Shown piece after piece: positions 22,341 to 34,400 of a stretch of DNA of 64,000 bases (position 1 is its first letter; each line of letters begins with the position of its first letter). The position numbers and the translations under genes were made by a program. Where the stretch lies: positions 20,295,586 through 20,359,585 of the forward strand of contig NC_080589.1 in NCBI RefSeq assembly GCF_029962835.1, given 5' to 3'. The DNA comes from Magnolia sinica (taxonomy: Eukaryota; Streptophyta; Magnoliopsida; Magnoliales; Magnoliaceae). The notes below the pieces were generated by a model. That model was given only the letters and a program-made list of their open reading frames with translations. It was not told the origin of the DNA and searched no databases.

Positions 22341-25300
22341 GCTTTCGAAGTCACATCGCATATGCAAGGTATACCGGTCTTCTTGTTGGTGGACACTGGG
22401 TCCAGTACCTCTATAGTATCACCCGCAGCAGTCAAGCGACTGCGGTTAGAAACTAGTCCCACGAAGGGGGTGAGACTTCTTGCTGCCATAGGGACCTTTT
22501 CAGACATTACCAAGATGTGTAAGAATTGCTCGATAGACTTATGGGGCAGGATAGTTCGTGTCGACCTAATCGTTGCCCCACTATGGCATTACGACGTTAT
22601 TCTTGGTATGGACTGGCCCACTGAGATGCGAGCAGAGATTGATTGCGAGGCTAGGGTGGTGACAGCCTATGGATCCGAGAGCACGACCTTTACTTTTGCA
22701 GTTCATGTCAGTATGCCCTGTCGCTTGCGTTGTTATGCTTCCTTATTGAAGAATGTGGATGGCCCAACACTTGAAGTTATGCCTGTAGTTCGAGATTTTA
22801 AGGATGTGTTCAGAAAGACACCTGGATTACCTCCTCAGCGCGAGATTGACTTTACTATCGACCTGGCGCTCGGTGCGATGCCCATTTCGCTACCGACGTA
22901 TCGCATACCTCCATGCGAGATGGAGGAACTGAGGAGGCAGATTGATGATTTGTTAGAGGTAGGTTTCATACGACCGAGTGTGTCCCCTTGAGGAGCGCCT
23001 GTGTTGTTCGTGAAGAAGAAAGATGGTTCACTGCGATTGTGTATTGATTATCGCAGGTTGAACTAGGTGACAGTGAAGAACAAGTATCCTTTGCCCAGGA
23101 TAGACGATCTATTTGACCAGTTGAAAGGGGCACGATACTTCTCGAAGATTGATCTGCAGTCAGGGTATCATTAGTTGCACGTCAAGGAAAAGGACGTGTA
23201 GAAAATGACCTTCAGGACCATTTTTGGACACTATGAGTTTCTCGTGATGTCGTTCGGCCTTTCGAACGCACCGGCCGTATTCATGGATCTGATGAACAGG
23301 GTGTTCCGGCCATTTCTATTCCGATTCGCCATCGTATTTATAGATGACATTCTGATATACTCTAAGAGTCGGGAAGAGCATAAGGAGCACCTGCGAGCAG
23401 TCTTCGATACTCTCAGGAAGAACCAGTTGTTTGCACAGTACAAGATGTGCGACTTCTAAAAGGAAGAAGTCAAGTTCCTGAGACATGTGGTGTCTAAGGA
23501 AGGGATAGCAGTTGACCTCGCTAAGGTAACTGCGGTTCAGGACTGGGAACAGCCTGGTTTGGTTACTGAGGTGAGGAGCTTTCTTGGTTTGGCAGGGTAC
23601 TACCGTCGATTTATTAGGAACTTCTCCAAGATTGTCAGACCGCTATCTCAGTTGACACGGAACGATTTGAAGTTCGCCTGGAATGAGAAGGCGGAAACAG
23701 CTTTTCAGGAGCTGAAGGACAAGCTAACGTCCGCCCCTGTGCTAGTATTTCCAGAGTAAGGGGTTATATATACTATATACACCGACGCGTCTCGCGTTGG
23801 TTTGGGTTGTGTCCTTATGCAGAAGGACAGGGTGATTGTTTACACCTCGAGATAGTTGAGGAAACACGAGGAGAACTACCCTACACACGACCTAGAGTTG
23901 ACAGTTGTCATCTTTGCACTGAAGCTCTGGAGACATTACCTCTACGAAGAGGAGTTCGAGCTCTTTTGCGACCACAAGAGCCTCAGATATATATTCACTC
24001 AGCGGGACCTGAATATGAGGCAACGGCGATGGATGGAAACCTTAAGGGACTTCAAGTTCGAGGTTTCCTACCATCTGGGCAAGACTAACCTTATGGCTGA
24101 CGCGTTAAGCCGCAAGAAGACCATAGAGTTTGTGGCTTCATTGATGGTGGCAGAATGGGGTATGGTAGAGTTCATGCGAGACTTTGAACAGAAGCTCACC
24201 GTGGAGGAACTGTTCGAGAGCATCACGCACGTTCGTGTGCGACCACTTATTGATGATAGGATCATTGAGGCCCAGAAGGATGATGGACGATTGTTTGAGC
24301 TTCGAGAGCAGGCTAGCGACGATGAGGACGTCGACTGGAGAATTGGTACAGATGGGGGCTTACGTTACCATGGCCGCCTATGCATCCCAAATCTTCATGA
24401 CTTGAGACAGGAGGTTCTCGAGGCCGCACATAATTCGAAAATGGCGATGTATCCAGGCAGTAGGAAGATGTATCGAGATACGAAGAGGTCGTACTGGTGG
24501 AACAACATGAAGGCCCACATAGCAGATTATGTGTCCTGTTGTCTTACGTGCCAGCAAGTCAAGACTGAACATTGCCGATCTCTTGGACTGCTTCAGCCCA
24601 TGCCCATAGCTGAATAGAAGTGGGATTTCATCTCTATGGACTTTATCTCGGGACTACCGAAGACGAGGAAGGGTTATGATTCCATATGGGTGATCGTGGA
24701 TCGGTTGACGAAATCGGCTCACTTCCTCCCGATTAAAGTTTCGAACTCAGCAGACGAGTTGGTCAGAATGTACATCAGAGAGATTGTGCGTCTGCATGGA
24801 GTTCCATTGGAGATCGTGTCGGACCGAGACACGCGATTCACATCTATCTTCTAGACTCGCATCCAAGAAGCATTAAGTGTGAAACTGAAGTTCAGTACCG
24901 CGTTCCACCCACAAACTGACGGGTAGATGGAACGGGTGAATCAGATTTTGGAAGATATGTTGCGAGCTTGTGTGCTTGATTTCAAGGATAGTTGGGATAA
25001 CTCTCTCGTATGCAGAGTTCGCGTATAACAATAGTTTCCAGGCGAGCATTGGCATGGCTCCCTATGAGGCCTTGTATGGGTGTCCCTGCAGAGGTTGGCG
25101 AGAAGAGCCTGATTGGCCTAGAGTTAGTTTAGGCGACTTCAGAAAAGATCAACATTATTAGGCGTTGACTTCTGGCAGCACAGAGCAGACAGAAGAGCTA
25201 CGCCGATACGAGATGGCGACTGCTAGAATTCGAGGTTGGGGATCATGTGTTTCTGAAAGTTTCCCCCATGAAGGGAGTTCTTCAGTTTGGGAAGAAGGGG

Positions 25301-25685
25301 AAGCTGATTCATTGGCCCATTCCAGATACTGGATCGAGTGGGGGTGGTAGCGTACTGTCTGGCTTTGCCCACACCACTCATGGGCGTGCACAATATATTT
25401 CATGTATCCATGCTAAAGAAATAGGTCCCTGACCCTTCCCACATTATCAAATGGGAGCAGGTAAAGTTGAGTGAGGACGCTACATATGTACTACGACCAA
25501 CGCGTATCCTGGACAGGAAGGAGCAGGTATTGTGTAACAAGGTTATCCTACTTGTGAAGGTATTGTGAACACATCACACGGAAGAAGAGGCTACTTGGGA
25601 AACTGAAGCCGAGGTCCCTAAGAACTACCCTCAGATTCTCGAGGAATATGAAAATGTACTAATTTCGAGGACGAAAATTTTCTTT
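22341..25685 (+). pseudogene. pol: protease, reverse transcriptase, RNase H, integrase, chromodomain-like tail
   Basis: Protease has the DTGSS active site (from 22392). Reverse transcriptase runs about 22860-23470, with [28 protein letters not shown] and the catalytic FIDD (23337-23348). RNase H has TDAS (23781) and CDHKSLRYIF (about 23967). Integrase has the zinc region with CCLTCQQVK, but the second histidine of H-H-C-C is tyrosine (MAMYPG); the D,D,E residues are at 24639, 24822 and 24930. The tail has GDHVFLKVSPMKGV-like and ILDRKEQV blocks typical of chromoviruses. In-frame stops occur at about 22990, 23065, 23173, 23200, 23457, 23757, 23851, 24615, 24853 and 24924. A frameshift lies near 25000, with more after 25160. 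It is dead. Confidence 0.9.
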
Positions 25686-25698
25686 AAGGGGGGTAGAT
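25686..25698 (+). other. Polypurine tract
   Basis: AAGGGGGGTAGAT abuts the TG of the 3' LTR. This is the expected primer for plus-strand DNA synthesis. Confidence 0.8.
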
Positions 25699-28600
25699 TG
25701 TAACGTCTTGAAAAAATCCGTACAAAGACCCGAGTACCACCTCAGGCAGAAATCACTCAGGTCCGAATCCTTTAGAAATTAGATAAAGCTAACTAAGTGC
25801 AAAACTAGATTAGCTGAAAATTAGCACTAATCACTTTAAATATGATTTGCAAGATCCAAAACTTGTAGAATCATTAACGCTACATTACCCTAAAATCTAT
25901 GATCAATCTCTAAACCCAGTTGCTCTCGGGAGCGTCATGAAACTCCGTATCGGACCTAGACCACACGTCAAAAGTCCGATTACCCCGAACCTATATGGGT
26001 ATGACCGCCTTGTTGGACTTGACAACCATCTCGAAAATCAAGTCTTAATAGTACCCCGAAATGCACAACTTGAGCTCGAAGCGAAGGGTGTGAGAAACGT
26101 GAATATTTTTAGGAAATGAACTGAAACTTACGTGAATTGAGTCGGTTCACTTGCAGGCCAAATCTAAGGATTTTGACTGTCAAAATATGACCCAATTACA
26201 CCCCCAGATCAGGAAAAATTTTCAACACAGGTCAGTGTGCTTGTGACTCTGATCGAGCACCGGTGACCGTTGAACTGAAACTAGTTCACCACGATCGATC
26301 TGCAAACCCGATCGGACCAAAAACTTCGCCAGACCTAGATCCATGGTCAGGGAGCTTAAGTCCGACCGCATGCAGCAAAGGGGCCTCTAGAAGTGCTCCG
26401 TTGGATCGGAACAGACACTATTTGGCTGTAACCTAAGTATACCTTGGCCCTGGGGCCATTCCCATCACTTCTGAGCCTATATAAGGGTCTTAAACCCACC
26501 TCTCTCTCTCCCATACGAATTTCTAAACCCTATGAAGAGGAGAGAAAAAAAAGAGAAGGAAAGAGAGAGAAAGTGAGAGAGAAAGTGGGAGATCGTTCTT
26601 GGAATTCAATCCCACCGCTCCACGTACCTAATTGTCACTTCCGTATCACTATTCCAGCGATTCCGATGCCGTTCTTAGGTAAGAAAAGCCTAACCCTAAT
26701 TTTTTTAGGATTTCAAATAGTGTAAGTGATGAAATAGCTAACCTAGTTCATACTGTAGGTTACTGTTGTGCCGTAGACAAAGACTCGGTATACAAACTAA
26801 GTTCGATACTTGTTTACTGGCGAAAGATGCGGACTATAAACGTTTAGGTTATGGTTTTCAAGGCTTTTAATATTGGTTAATGATTTATAACTGATTTGGG
26901 TGCCATTTCACATGCTAAATGCAATGTTTCCTTCGCTTTTCAGATATATATGAACTATGTTGAATATAGTGTATCCCATGTATTAGTTGAAACGATTGCA
27001 TGCGTATAGAATTTGGATTCGTGCTTGACATGATTATCCGTCGTGGATATAGAGTTGTTATACGTGCGACAATCCTTTGGCGAAAAGACTTGTCCTAATA
27101 CATGTTATGGCCAACATACGTCATGTATGTTATAGTGTGTAGTCTAAGTGTTTATTGAAATGACTGTATGAATATGGATTTATAATTTGTGCCTACCATG
27201 TGTATTGAATGTAAGAACATGATTGATGTGTATTAGACAACTCCTCGGTGAAAGGATTTGCCTTATTGTATGTTGAAATCAACATACGTCATGTATGTTA
27301 GAATATGTAGCCTAAGTGTTTGTACAAATGTCCGAACGAGCAAGTAGTTGGTAAATTGTACTTTATAGGGGTGTTGAGATAAGATTCTCAACTATCTTAA
27401 CTATGTGTATGATTCCTCCATGCAATTTATATTATATTGTCTGTTTTACTTATGGAATGCATATGTGTGAATTCATGTTTATGTTGTATTTCATACAATG
27501 CTCAAATGGTTGTAGGATTTGAATTACTTGATCATTACTACTTTAACTATCTCAAATGATTACTTGTTGGAATTGAGCGTGGTTGGGACTATGATATAGT
27601 CTAGGCAATCGGTAACCGGTCCTGTTTTAGTGGCTGAGGTTGCTTTGCCACACGAGACGTGGCCGATGAATCCGAGCCGTACTTTGGTTGTCGGCAGTGG
27701 TTAGGCCACACGGAGTGCTTATGCACTTCATGTCGATTAACTCATGTACGCGCTCGTCAAGTAACCCGATTGACCCAATGTATGTTCACCATGTATGGAC
27801 ACTACTGCTTAAATCTAAGGTACCAAGCTTACCAGTGAGAAGCCCCATTAACCCTGGTACCTCGATCCGATAAGACTCATGAGCCGGATATGGTGGTATG
27901 GGACACCATGGTCGAGCTGTTGGCTTACGCCGGGGTGACGAGCCCACTCGTAGTGACCAGTGAGCAACCTACACTCGTGAGTCGAATACGGTGGTATGGG
28001 ACACTGTATTCGAGTTATCGGCCTACGACTAGGTGACGAGTCACTCGTAGTGACCTCAAGCATACTCTGAGCCTGCGTTGAGGCGATGAGCCTTTCCGTA
28101 GTGACCTCGAGCATACTCTGAGCCTGCGTTAAGGCGACGAGCCTTTCCGTAATAATTAGAGTATAAGCTAGGCCTGCATCGAGGTGACGAGCCCTTTGTA
28201 GCGGCCTGGAACCGTAATATCGTATGAGACTAGCTAGGACTGATGACCCTAGAATGGATCATTCCTTGGGCAAATGATACAAGGGAGATACCTTGGCTTC
28301 CCAATACTGTTGTATGAATCAATCTAAATAAGTATTGGCTAACAAGAGCATGCACCGCACTGCATGTGCTTTGGCGAGGAAGAGCACTTTCGGGAGGTTG
28401 TCATGCACGCCGTGAGATGAAGACGCCGAGGGAGTGTAGGTAAGGGCATACATCATTATCGCATACCATTCTTGCATTAACAAGGGTATTTAGGACTTGA
28501 ATGTTATACTGTTTTATCATTACTGCTTGATTGAATTGATAACATGTTAACCTTTGCCTTATAGCTCCACTGAGTTGATCACTCACTCTCACGTTCTGGG

Positions 28601-29068
28601 ACGGTGTTTTAAACACCCACCAGACTTTATTGTAGTTTCAGAGGATGACTCGACTTACGAGGCGGAGCCAGACTTCGTGGATAATGAGGAGGCGTTCTCC
28701 TATATGCAGCTGGCAGGCGGGTTTATGTAGGCCTGAATTTGCGTAGACGAGGCTACAGGGGCATGGATAGATGACACGACACTTCATTATTTTGTTTATT
28801 TTGGAAATGCACTTGTAATTACTTAACTTAGTGACGTTCATACTCTAGAGACTTAGACTCACTTACACGATCTATATACATATCACAGTCTTCCGCTTGC
28901 GTTATTTAAATGCCTTTGGAGTATGACATGCTATTTTAGCTTAATCTCACTCATGTTTAATGCACTAATACGGACAACATTAAATCATCATTTTCTATGT
29001 TGCATAAGTGATGCGTTGGAACTTGGGAGTTGAGTCTATGCTCGACCCCCGAATTTCAGGGCGCTACA
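25699..29068 (+). repeat. 3' LTR, full length (~3.37 kb)
   Basis: It starts TGTAACG after the polypurine tract and ends GGGCGCTACA, giving the usual TG..CA ends. It matches the 5' LTR from about 26134 on, with scattered substitutions. A TATATAA box is at 26478-26484. It holds degenerate repeats of about 50 bp ('gaggcgacgagcc..ccgtagtgacc') around 27900-28200, including two adjacent 51-bp units at 28048-28149. Confidence 0.9.
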
Positions 29069-29375
29069 GCTTGGCTCTAGTCCGAGAATCCGAAGGAAAG
29101 CAATACCTTGTGTACTACGTCAGCAAAGCGCTAGTCCCAGAGCATACCTGTTGAGGCTGAGCTGACCTGTTGAGGATGAACTGACTGCTGAGGTCGAGCA
29201 ATACTTGGGGTTGCCCCTGCTGCTGTTGAAACCAATAGAAGGGGAACCATTACTGCTCTACTTAGCGGTATCCACCTCAGCCGTGAGCTCGACTCTAGTC
29301 CGAGAATATGAAGGAAAGAAGTGCCCTGTGTACTACATCAGCAAAGCGTTGGTCCTGCCGAAACCTGCTATCTGA
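29069..29375 (+). pseudogene. Two RNase H fragments of a Tat-like Ty3/gypsy element
   Basis: Directly after the 3' LTR, 29072-29135 encodes ALVRESEGKQYLVYYVSKAL. A second, longer copy at 29235-29370 encodes LLLYLAVSTSAVSS, then VREYEGKKCPVYYISKAL. These are the RNase H blocks of Tat-lineage pol. The chromovirus evidently sits inside the first copy. A 19-bp minisatellite begins between and after the fragments. Confidence 0.7.
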
Positions 29376-29564
29376 GCTGAGGTGCCAAGGCTGAGCTGAG
29401 CTGCTGAGGCCGAGCTAAGCTACAGAGCTGAGCTGCCGAGGCCAAGCTGCTCTGCCAAGGCAGAGTGGGCCTGTTGAGGTCGAGCTGAGTTGTCGAGGCT
29501 AAGCTGACTGTTGAGGCCGAGCTGAACTGTTTCTTTATGTTGCTCTGCAGTTTATTAAAAGGGA

Positions 29565-29951
29565 TTACTCGAACTCTCCCCCTTCCTCCGAGCCCAGGTC
29601 GATAGGGCGAGAGTACTGAAGGAGTTTTGCCTTTGGTATAAGCTCATCACTCTGGATCTCCTTCATCGATTCGAGCTCTACAAATTTATTCCTTCCCTTT
29701 CTTCTCTTAATAAGTGCTTGTTTACCGCCTTGAACTTTAACAATGGGGCCTCGCTGATTTGAATCGTATCGCGTAGGTATGGTTGAGGCCGAGCTGAGGT
29801 GCAGAGGCCGAGTTGACCTGTTGAGGCCGAGTTGAGGTACTGAGGCCTGGCTGATCTGTTGAGGCCGAGTTGACCTGTTGAGGCTGAGTTGAGGTGCCGA
29901 GGCCGAGGTGGTTTTGATCGACATCTCTTCCTTAACCATTGAGGAACTCAT
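29565..29951 (-). pseudogene. Possible gag N-terminal frame of a minus-strand Tat-like element
   Basis: A 128-codon frame starts MSSSMVKEEMSIKTTSASAP, contains repeats of the QLGLNRSTRP type encoded by the minisatellite, and ends in an acidic tail. It lies just downstream (minus sense) of the LTR and primer site at 30059-30600, where a leader or gag start would be. The low-complexity origin makes coding status doubtful. Confidence 0.35.
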
Positions 29952-30058
29952 TGGTCATGACTGAGGCTAGCCGACCTCATGTCCCGCTGAGATGTTCGAG
30001 CGGACCTCCTCTTTCTCCATTGTGGTTTTTTGGTAAAGCAAAAATGACTTTCATATCG

Positions 30059-30600
30059 GTTCTCACAGACGGCACTAAAATGTTGATGCAAAAATCTTGT
30101 TCACCCTTGTCGAGCTCTAAGCACTCGCGTCGAGCCTTGTAAGCCTGCACAGGAGAAGGACAAAGGAGACCCTGGCTAGAGCAGGAGACTCTCCGATGCC
30201 AAAGTCGGGCTAGGAATCTAGGTCAAAGTAGTGTGAGTAGGTTTCGGATGAGATTTTACATACCTTCCAATGTAAATGGGACTTTTATTTATAGTGAAGA
30301 TAGGTTAGTGTGGTCCGTAATTCCAGGCACAATTTCAGATATTACACGAGATGTTATGGAGTGATGGATGCCGACAGTTATGCAAGAATCACGTCGTGGG
30401 CGATTACTCCTATCGTGTGTTACTGGGAGAGAATCTCGTACCTAACTGATCTAGTTGAGGCTTCATGGTCGAGCAAAGATGTCCAGAGCCGAGCTTATCT
30501 CAGTCGAGCTCATCTCAGCCGAGCTCTGTCAAACGACCGAGGACTACTTGGACGGGGCTCACCATAACTGAGTTCTATTACTCGTTCATGGACAACTCGA
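30059..30600 (-). mobile_element. LTR and primer site of a Tat-like gypsy element
   Basis: On the minus strand the sequence reads ...TGCATCAACA (LTR end, at 30081), then TTTTAGTGCCGTCTGTGAGA. This is the Tat-type junction in which TGGCGCCGTCTGTGG-like primer sites follow the LTR. A minus-strand TATAAATA lies near 30290. The outer LTR end (about 30600) was not fixed. Confidence 0.55.
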
Positions 30601-30914
30601 ATCGACCCAAGCACGACTAAATCGCTCCGAGCTATGGCCTATTGAGGCCGAGTTGAGCTGCCGAGGGCGGGCAGACCTATCAAGGCCGAGTTGAGTTGCC
30701 GAGGCCGAGCTGAGCTGTCGGGGCCGAGCTGAGCCGCCGAGGCCGAGCTGGCCTGTCGAGGCTGAGTTGAGCTGCTGAGGCCAAGGTAGTTTTGGCTGAC
30801 ATATCTTCCTTGGCCATTGAGGAGCTCATTGGTCATGACCGGCGCTGGCCGACCTCATGTCCCGCTGAGATGTCTGAGCCGACCTCTTCTCTTTAGTCAG
30901 TCCATTTTTACCAA

Positions 30915-31249
30915 TAACACTGCACAACATGACTTTTAAGGAGTAGTTTGTCTATATAGCTTGTTTGTTTAGAAAATAAAAATAAAAATGAAGTTCTTTA
31001 TGATAAATAACTACATATATATAATCAATAAAATCACATGTACAAAAATAAGACATATATTGAAATATAATAGACTAATGTAATAATGATTATTAGCATG
31101 TATCCACCTGACCAGTCCAGCCGAGCCCACTTGGGTTAAGAATTTCCAACCCAAGGTTGGGTTGGGTTAGGATTGAGGCATAGGAACCTCGGGTTGGCCC
31201 AGGGTTGAGCGCCAACCTGACCACCCAACCTGCCATACTTTCAGCCCTA
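30915..31249 (-). mobile_element. Truncated copy of the 594-bp hAT element
   Basis: This is the reverse complement of much of 43434-44027. It shares the AT-rich core ('gaagttctttatgataaataac', 'tattgaaatataatagactaatgtaat') and the terminal CTTTCAGCCCTA. It is cut off near 30915 next to the Tat-like debris. Confidence 0.75.
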
Positions 31250-31690
31250 GTGGGCCCACCATGATGTGTTTTATCCACACCGTACATCCCTTTTACCAGC
31301 TCATTTTAGGGCATAAGGCCAAAAATGAGGCAGATCCAAATCTCAGGTGGACCACACTGCAGGAATAAGTGGTGATTGAATGCTCACATTACAAACTTCC
31401 CAGGGCCCACTGTAATGTTTATTTGCCATCCAAACCTGTTGATTAGGTCACACAGACCTGTATGAAGGGAAAACACAAATATCAGCTTGATCCGAAACTT
31501 GTGGTCCCCAGAATTTTTAATGGTGGGTGGTCGATCACCATTGTTTCCTATGCCGTGATCCACTTGAGATATGGATCTGCCTCATTTTTGGGCTTTTGCC
31601 CTAGAATGAGCTAGCAACATGAATGTACCGCATGGATAAAACATATACATCACGGTGGGGCCCACAACTCTTCCAGCACCGACCAGGGTA
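31250..31690. mobile_element. MITE-like 'GTGGGCCCACCATGATG' repeat
   Basis: It begins GTGGGCCCACCATGATGTG and ends CACGGTGGGGCCCACAACTC, so its ends are inverted repeats. Inner words ('gcagatccaaatctcaggtggaccacac', 'gatccgaaacttgtgg') match the repeats at 15-16.6 kb. Confidence 0.65.
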
Positions 31691-32239
31691 CTGGAAGAGT
31701 AAATACCGAATCGAGTTACTTTGATTCGATCCGTAAACGTCTAATCTATGGCTTGTCCAATCAGGTGGTTTTAACGAAATGGGGTCCATTCAAAGGATCA
31801 TCCAATCAACATGATCTTTAACCATGGCTTGCCGCCTATGTTGTGCATGAACGGACAATGTGGATTGATGATTGGATGTATCAAGCGTTATCTGCAAGCT
31901 AGAGTTGTCCAATTTTACCAGTTGGGCACATATTACATCCATAATAGAGGTCACAAGCTCAACGGCCTAGATTGCCAAACCATGGGCCACACTGGTAGAA
32001 ATCCCTACTACAATAGGGAAATTCTATTCATCAACAATAGGCGTCTAGTATATCATCAGTCCATGTGACGATCATTCAGGACAAGTTGGCCTGTCTTTCA
32101 ATGGTCCAAATGGTCATCTAGTGACCCCATTTCATTTGGAGATGGGACCTAAAATCCCCTCCCATCAGTCATCTAACATGTTTCTTACTTCATAATGCAT
32201 CTGACCACTAATCCAAAGATGGAGGATTGTCCAATTGTA
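31691..32239. other. No gene seen
   Basis: A palindromic stretch at 31668-31700 (CTCTTCCAG..CTGGAAGAG) is the only structure noted. No coding domain. Confidence 0.4.
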
Positions 32240-32660
32240 GCACTCAAGTCAGGTACTGGCCCACTTTTAGGCCCAGCCTTCCTGCAAGGAACAATGTGAG
32301 GCCCACCACGATGTTTGGCGAGAAATCCATCCATCCATCCATTTTGCCATATCATGTTAGGACACGGGCTCCGAAACAAGGCAGATCGAAAACTCAAGTG
32401 GGCCACACACACAATAGTAAAAAGTGGGCAGGAAAAAGACTATAATTGAAACTTGTGGGTGATACCGTTCATAAGGTCGTTCTTACTGGGATGAACTGAA
32501 AACACAAAAAAATATCAGCCCGATCCAAGACTTCTGTGGCCCCACAATTGCTTCAACGGTGGATGTTCAATCCTCACTGTTACCTGTCGTGCAGCCCACT
32601 TGAGTTTTGGATCTACCTATTTTTGGGGCATATGTCCTAACATGATCTAACAGATGTCCT
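32240..32660. mobile_element. Diverged MITE-like 'GAGGCCCACCACGATG' repeat
   Basis: Same word order as the repeat before it ('gaggcccaccacgatg', 'gatcgaaaactcaagtgggccacac', 'gatccaagacttctgtggcccc'), but more diverged and ending in duplicated 'tgtcctaacat' blocks. Confidence 0.5.
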
Positions 32661-34059
32661 AACATCATCCAATGAACGGCCTGGATCTTGTACACTGATT
32701 ACACACCTACTTAGGCAGGCCCGAAACTAAAGATTAAGAAAGCAAACTCGACGCCAATGCAATTTCAAAACTAAAAATTCTAACTACTTATATTATAAAG
32801 ACGCAATGTTTGGCGAACGTTGGGGTGTTGTAGCATTCTCTACGTAAGATGGAAATGAGCCACTGGACCCCTTGTGGGCCCATGTAATCCAACAATGGTC
32901 CGTTCACATTTTTGTTGACCATCCACATTTTGGGACCCATCCAAACCGTCAAATCCATACACCCAGCATGCTTCTTGAAAGTAATCCGATCTGATAATCT
33001 CCAATCCATTCGGAAATCAGGAATACAAAATACCCTCATTTTAGACTCCAAGGAGATCCAAAACCACGGTGAACAGATCCTTTGATGATAATACATATGC
33101 GCGGCTACCATGAAAATTCTCTTCTAGGTTTCAGTCCATCGACATCATTTGACACGCTTCAACCACCACATTCGCAAATTCGACCACCTTTGAAAACGCA
33201 TGCCTAAGTAGATGACAGCGCTGCATCAACAGCAACATCAGTCCATATCTTAAACAATCAGCCAGAAAACAAAGAGGCCTACAAAAGCTTCTTACCAAGC
33301 AGGATTTGAATGAGTGGCACGCTTATGTGAGAACTAGACCGTTCACCAAGCGGGCACCCACAATTTACGTGCCAGACCCAAAACCAGGGTCAGTCTGCTC
33401 ACCATACACGTACAGAAAAGAATGCAATTAGACTGACATTCTGCATCCAATGTAAGGGATAAGCGGCCGTGCCAGAAATTTGGGCCAGCGCATTGTCACA
33501 GCAGGGCCCACCTGATCGACAGCCCAAACGCTTGTGCCTATAGTGGGATTTTAATCCCATTTGCATGAGTAGTCTTTGCAGTCCTCAAAATGAATTCATA
33601 ATAAGCCCATGCACGCATACAAGTTAGCTAATGCCCAACATGCACACAGGTGCAATATCCAAGCCATCCATCGTGTGGACCTCACCATGTATATCTGCTG
33701 AAAGATAAAGGTAGCCCACTCAATAAATGAGCTAGAAAAACATGGACGTATTAGGAAACAAAGCTGTTTTTTTTTTTTTTACAACCATACAATTCTTCAG
33801 TTAATTGTGAGCCGACTGACTAGTGGACCGACCTGATTCCAGGGACAGGAAATCTATAGTCATACCCTTCTGATGGATGGCTTAGATATAGCACCTGCAT
33901 GCCATGCTGGCATGGTGTGTGCATCAGCTGACATAGATGCACATGTGGGCTCAGCAAATCTCCATTATGTTGATTATAATCATGAAAGCAGTTTGCTCAA
34001 ATCCCCAAGATTTAGAGGGCAGAGAAGGAGAAAGTGTACCTTTGCTTAGTTTGACGGGA
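32661..34059. other. 3' flank of U1-C; no gene seen
   Basis: The stretch nearest 34059 should hold the U1-C 3' untranslated region. I found no minus-strand AATAAA within about 500 bases. A minus-strand GT (CAAAG|GTACAC, 34038-34047) could be a donor for a 3' UTR intron. The open frame at 32788-33111 (107 codons, minus) has no recognisable domain. Confidence 0.35.
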
Positions 34060-34400
34060 CTAGTGATTAGTCTCGGAAGACTGAGCATACGAAAAACCCT
34101 CCTGAGCAGCAGCAGCTGAAGGAGAAGCAGAAGCACCAGCAGAGGGCATTACCCTTTGTAAGCCCGAAGACGCAGAAATGTTAAAAGCATCAAAGCCCCC
34201 ACTCGTTGCTGTTGCAGGATTTGGTTGATACATCCCAGGCATAGAGCCAGCACCGTTGGAAGTAGGGGTTGTCATGCCCCCACTTGCTGGAGTCAGGGGA
34301 TTCATCATGGGAGGACGAGGAAGACCATTCATCTGCATCGGCATGGAAGTGGCACCAGGAGGCCCCATCATTGATGGCATAGTTGGAGTGGCCCCATATC
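34060..34400 (-). CDS. U1C: U1-C exon 4 (C-terminal Pro/Met-rich tail)
   Basis: The acceptor is CTTGGCAG|GATATGG (AG at 34401-34402 on the complement). The exon completes the split glycine codon and encodes YGATPTMPSMMGPPG, then a low-complexity tail with LPRPPMMNPL, TSGGFDAFN and the end EGFSYAQSSETNH. The stop TAG is at 34060-34062. The TMPSMMGPPGA and SGGFD blocks are typical of plant U1-C tails. Confidence 0.9.

Larger units (their letters stand above)
16718..29068 (+). mobile_element. Ty3/gypsy chromovirus-like LTR retrotransposon, degraded
   Basis: The layout is truncated 5' LTR, primer-binding site, extra ORF, gag, protease, reverse transcriptase, RNase H, integrase, chromodomain-like tail, polypurine tract, full 3' LTR. 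Pol order (RT-RH then IN) shows Ty3/gypsy. The tRNA-Met-type primer site, ~3.4-kb LTRs and the ILDRKEQ..VLVKVLW-like tail point to a Tekay/Del-type chromovirus. Many in-frame stops and at least two frameshifts make it inactive. The right flank begins in the RNase H coding region of another gypsy element; the left flank has been lost with the end of the 5' LTR, so no target-site duplication can be checked. Confidence 0.9.
29378..30790. repeat. 19-bp minisatellite blocks (AGGCCGAGCTGAGCTGCCG)
   Basis: GC-rich 19-base units such as AGGCCGAGCTGAGCTGTCG recur in blocks at about 29140-29225, 29378-29535, 29783-29912 and 30632-30790. Between 29913 and 30632 other sequence intervenes. The last two blocks are each followed by a shared sequence ('gacatctcttccttaaccattgaggaactc'). 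Confidence 0.75.

Noticed and set aside
27900..28200. CRISPR-like regular repeats
   Set aside because: Degenerate ~50-bp tandem units within a plant LTR, with no spacers of unique sequence; wrong kind of genome.
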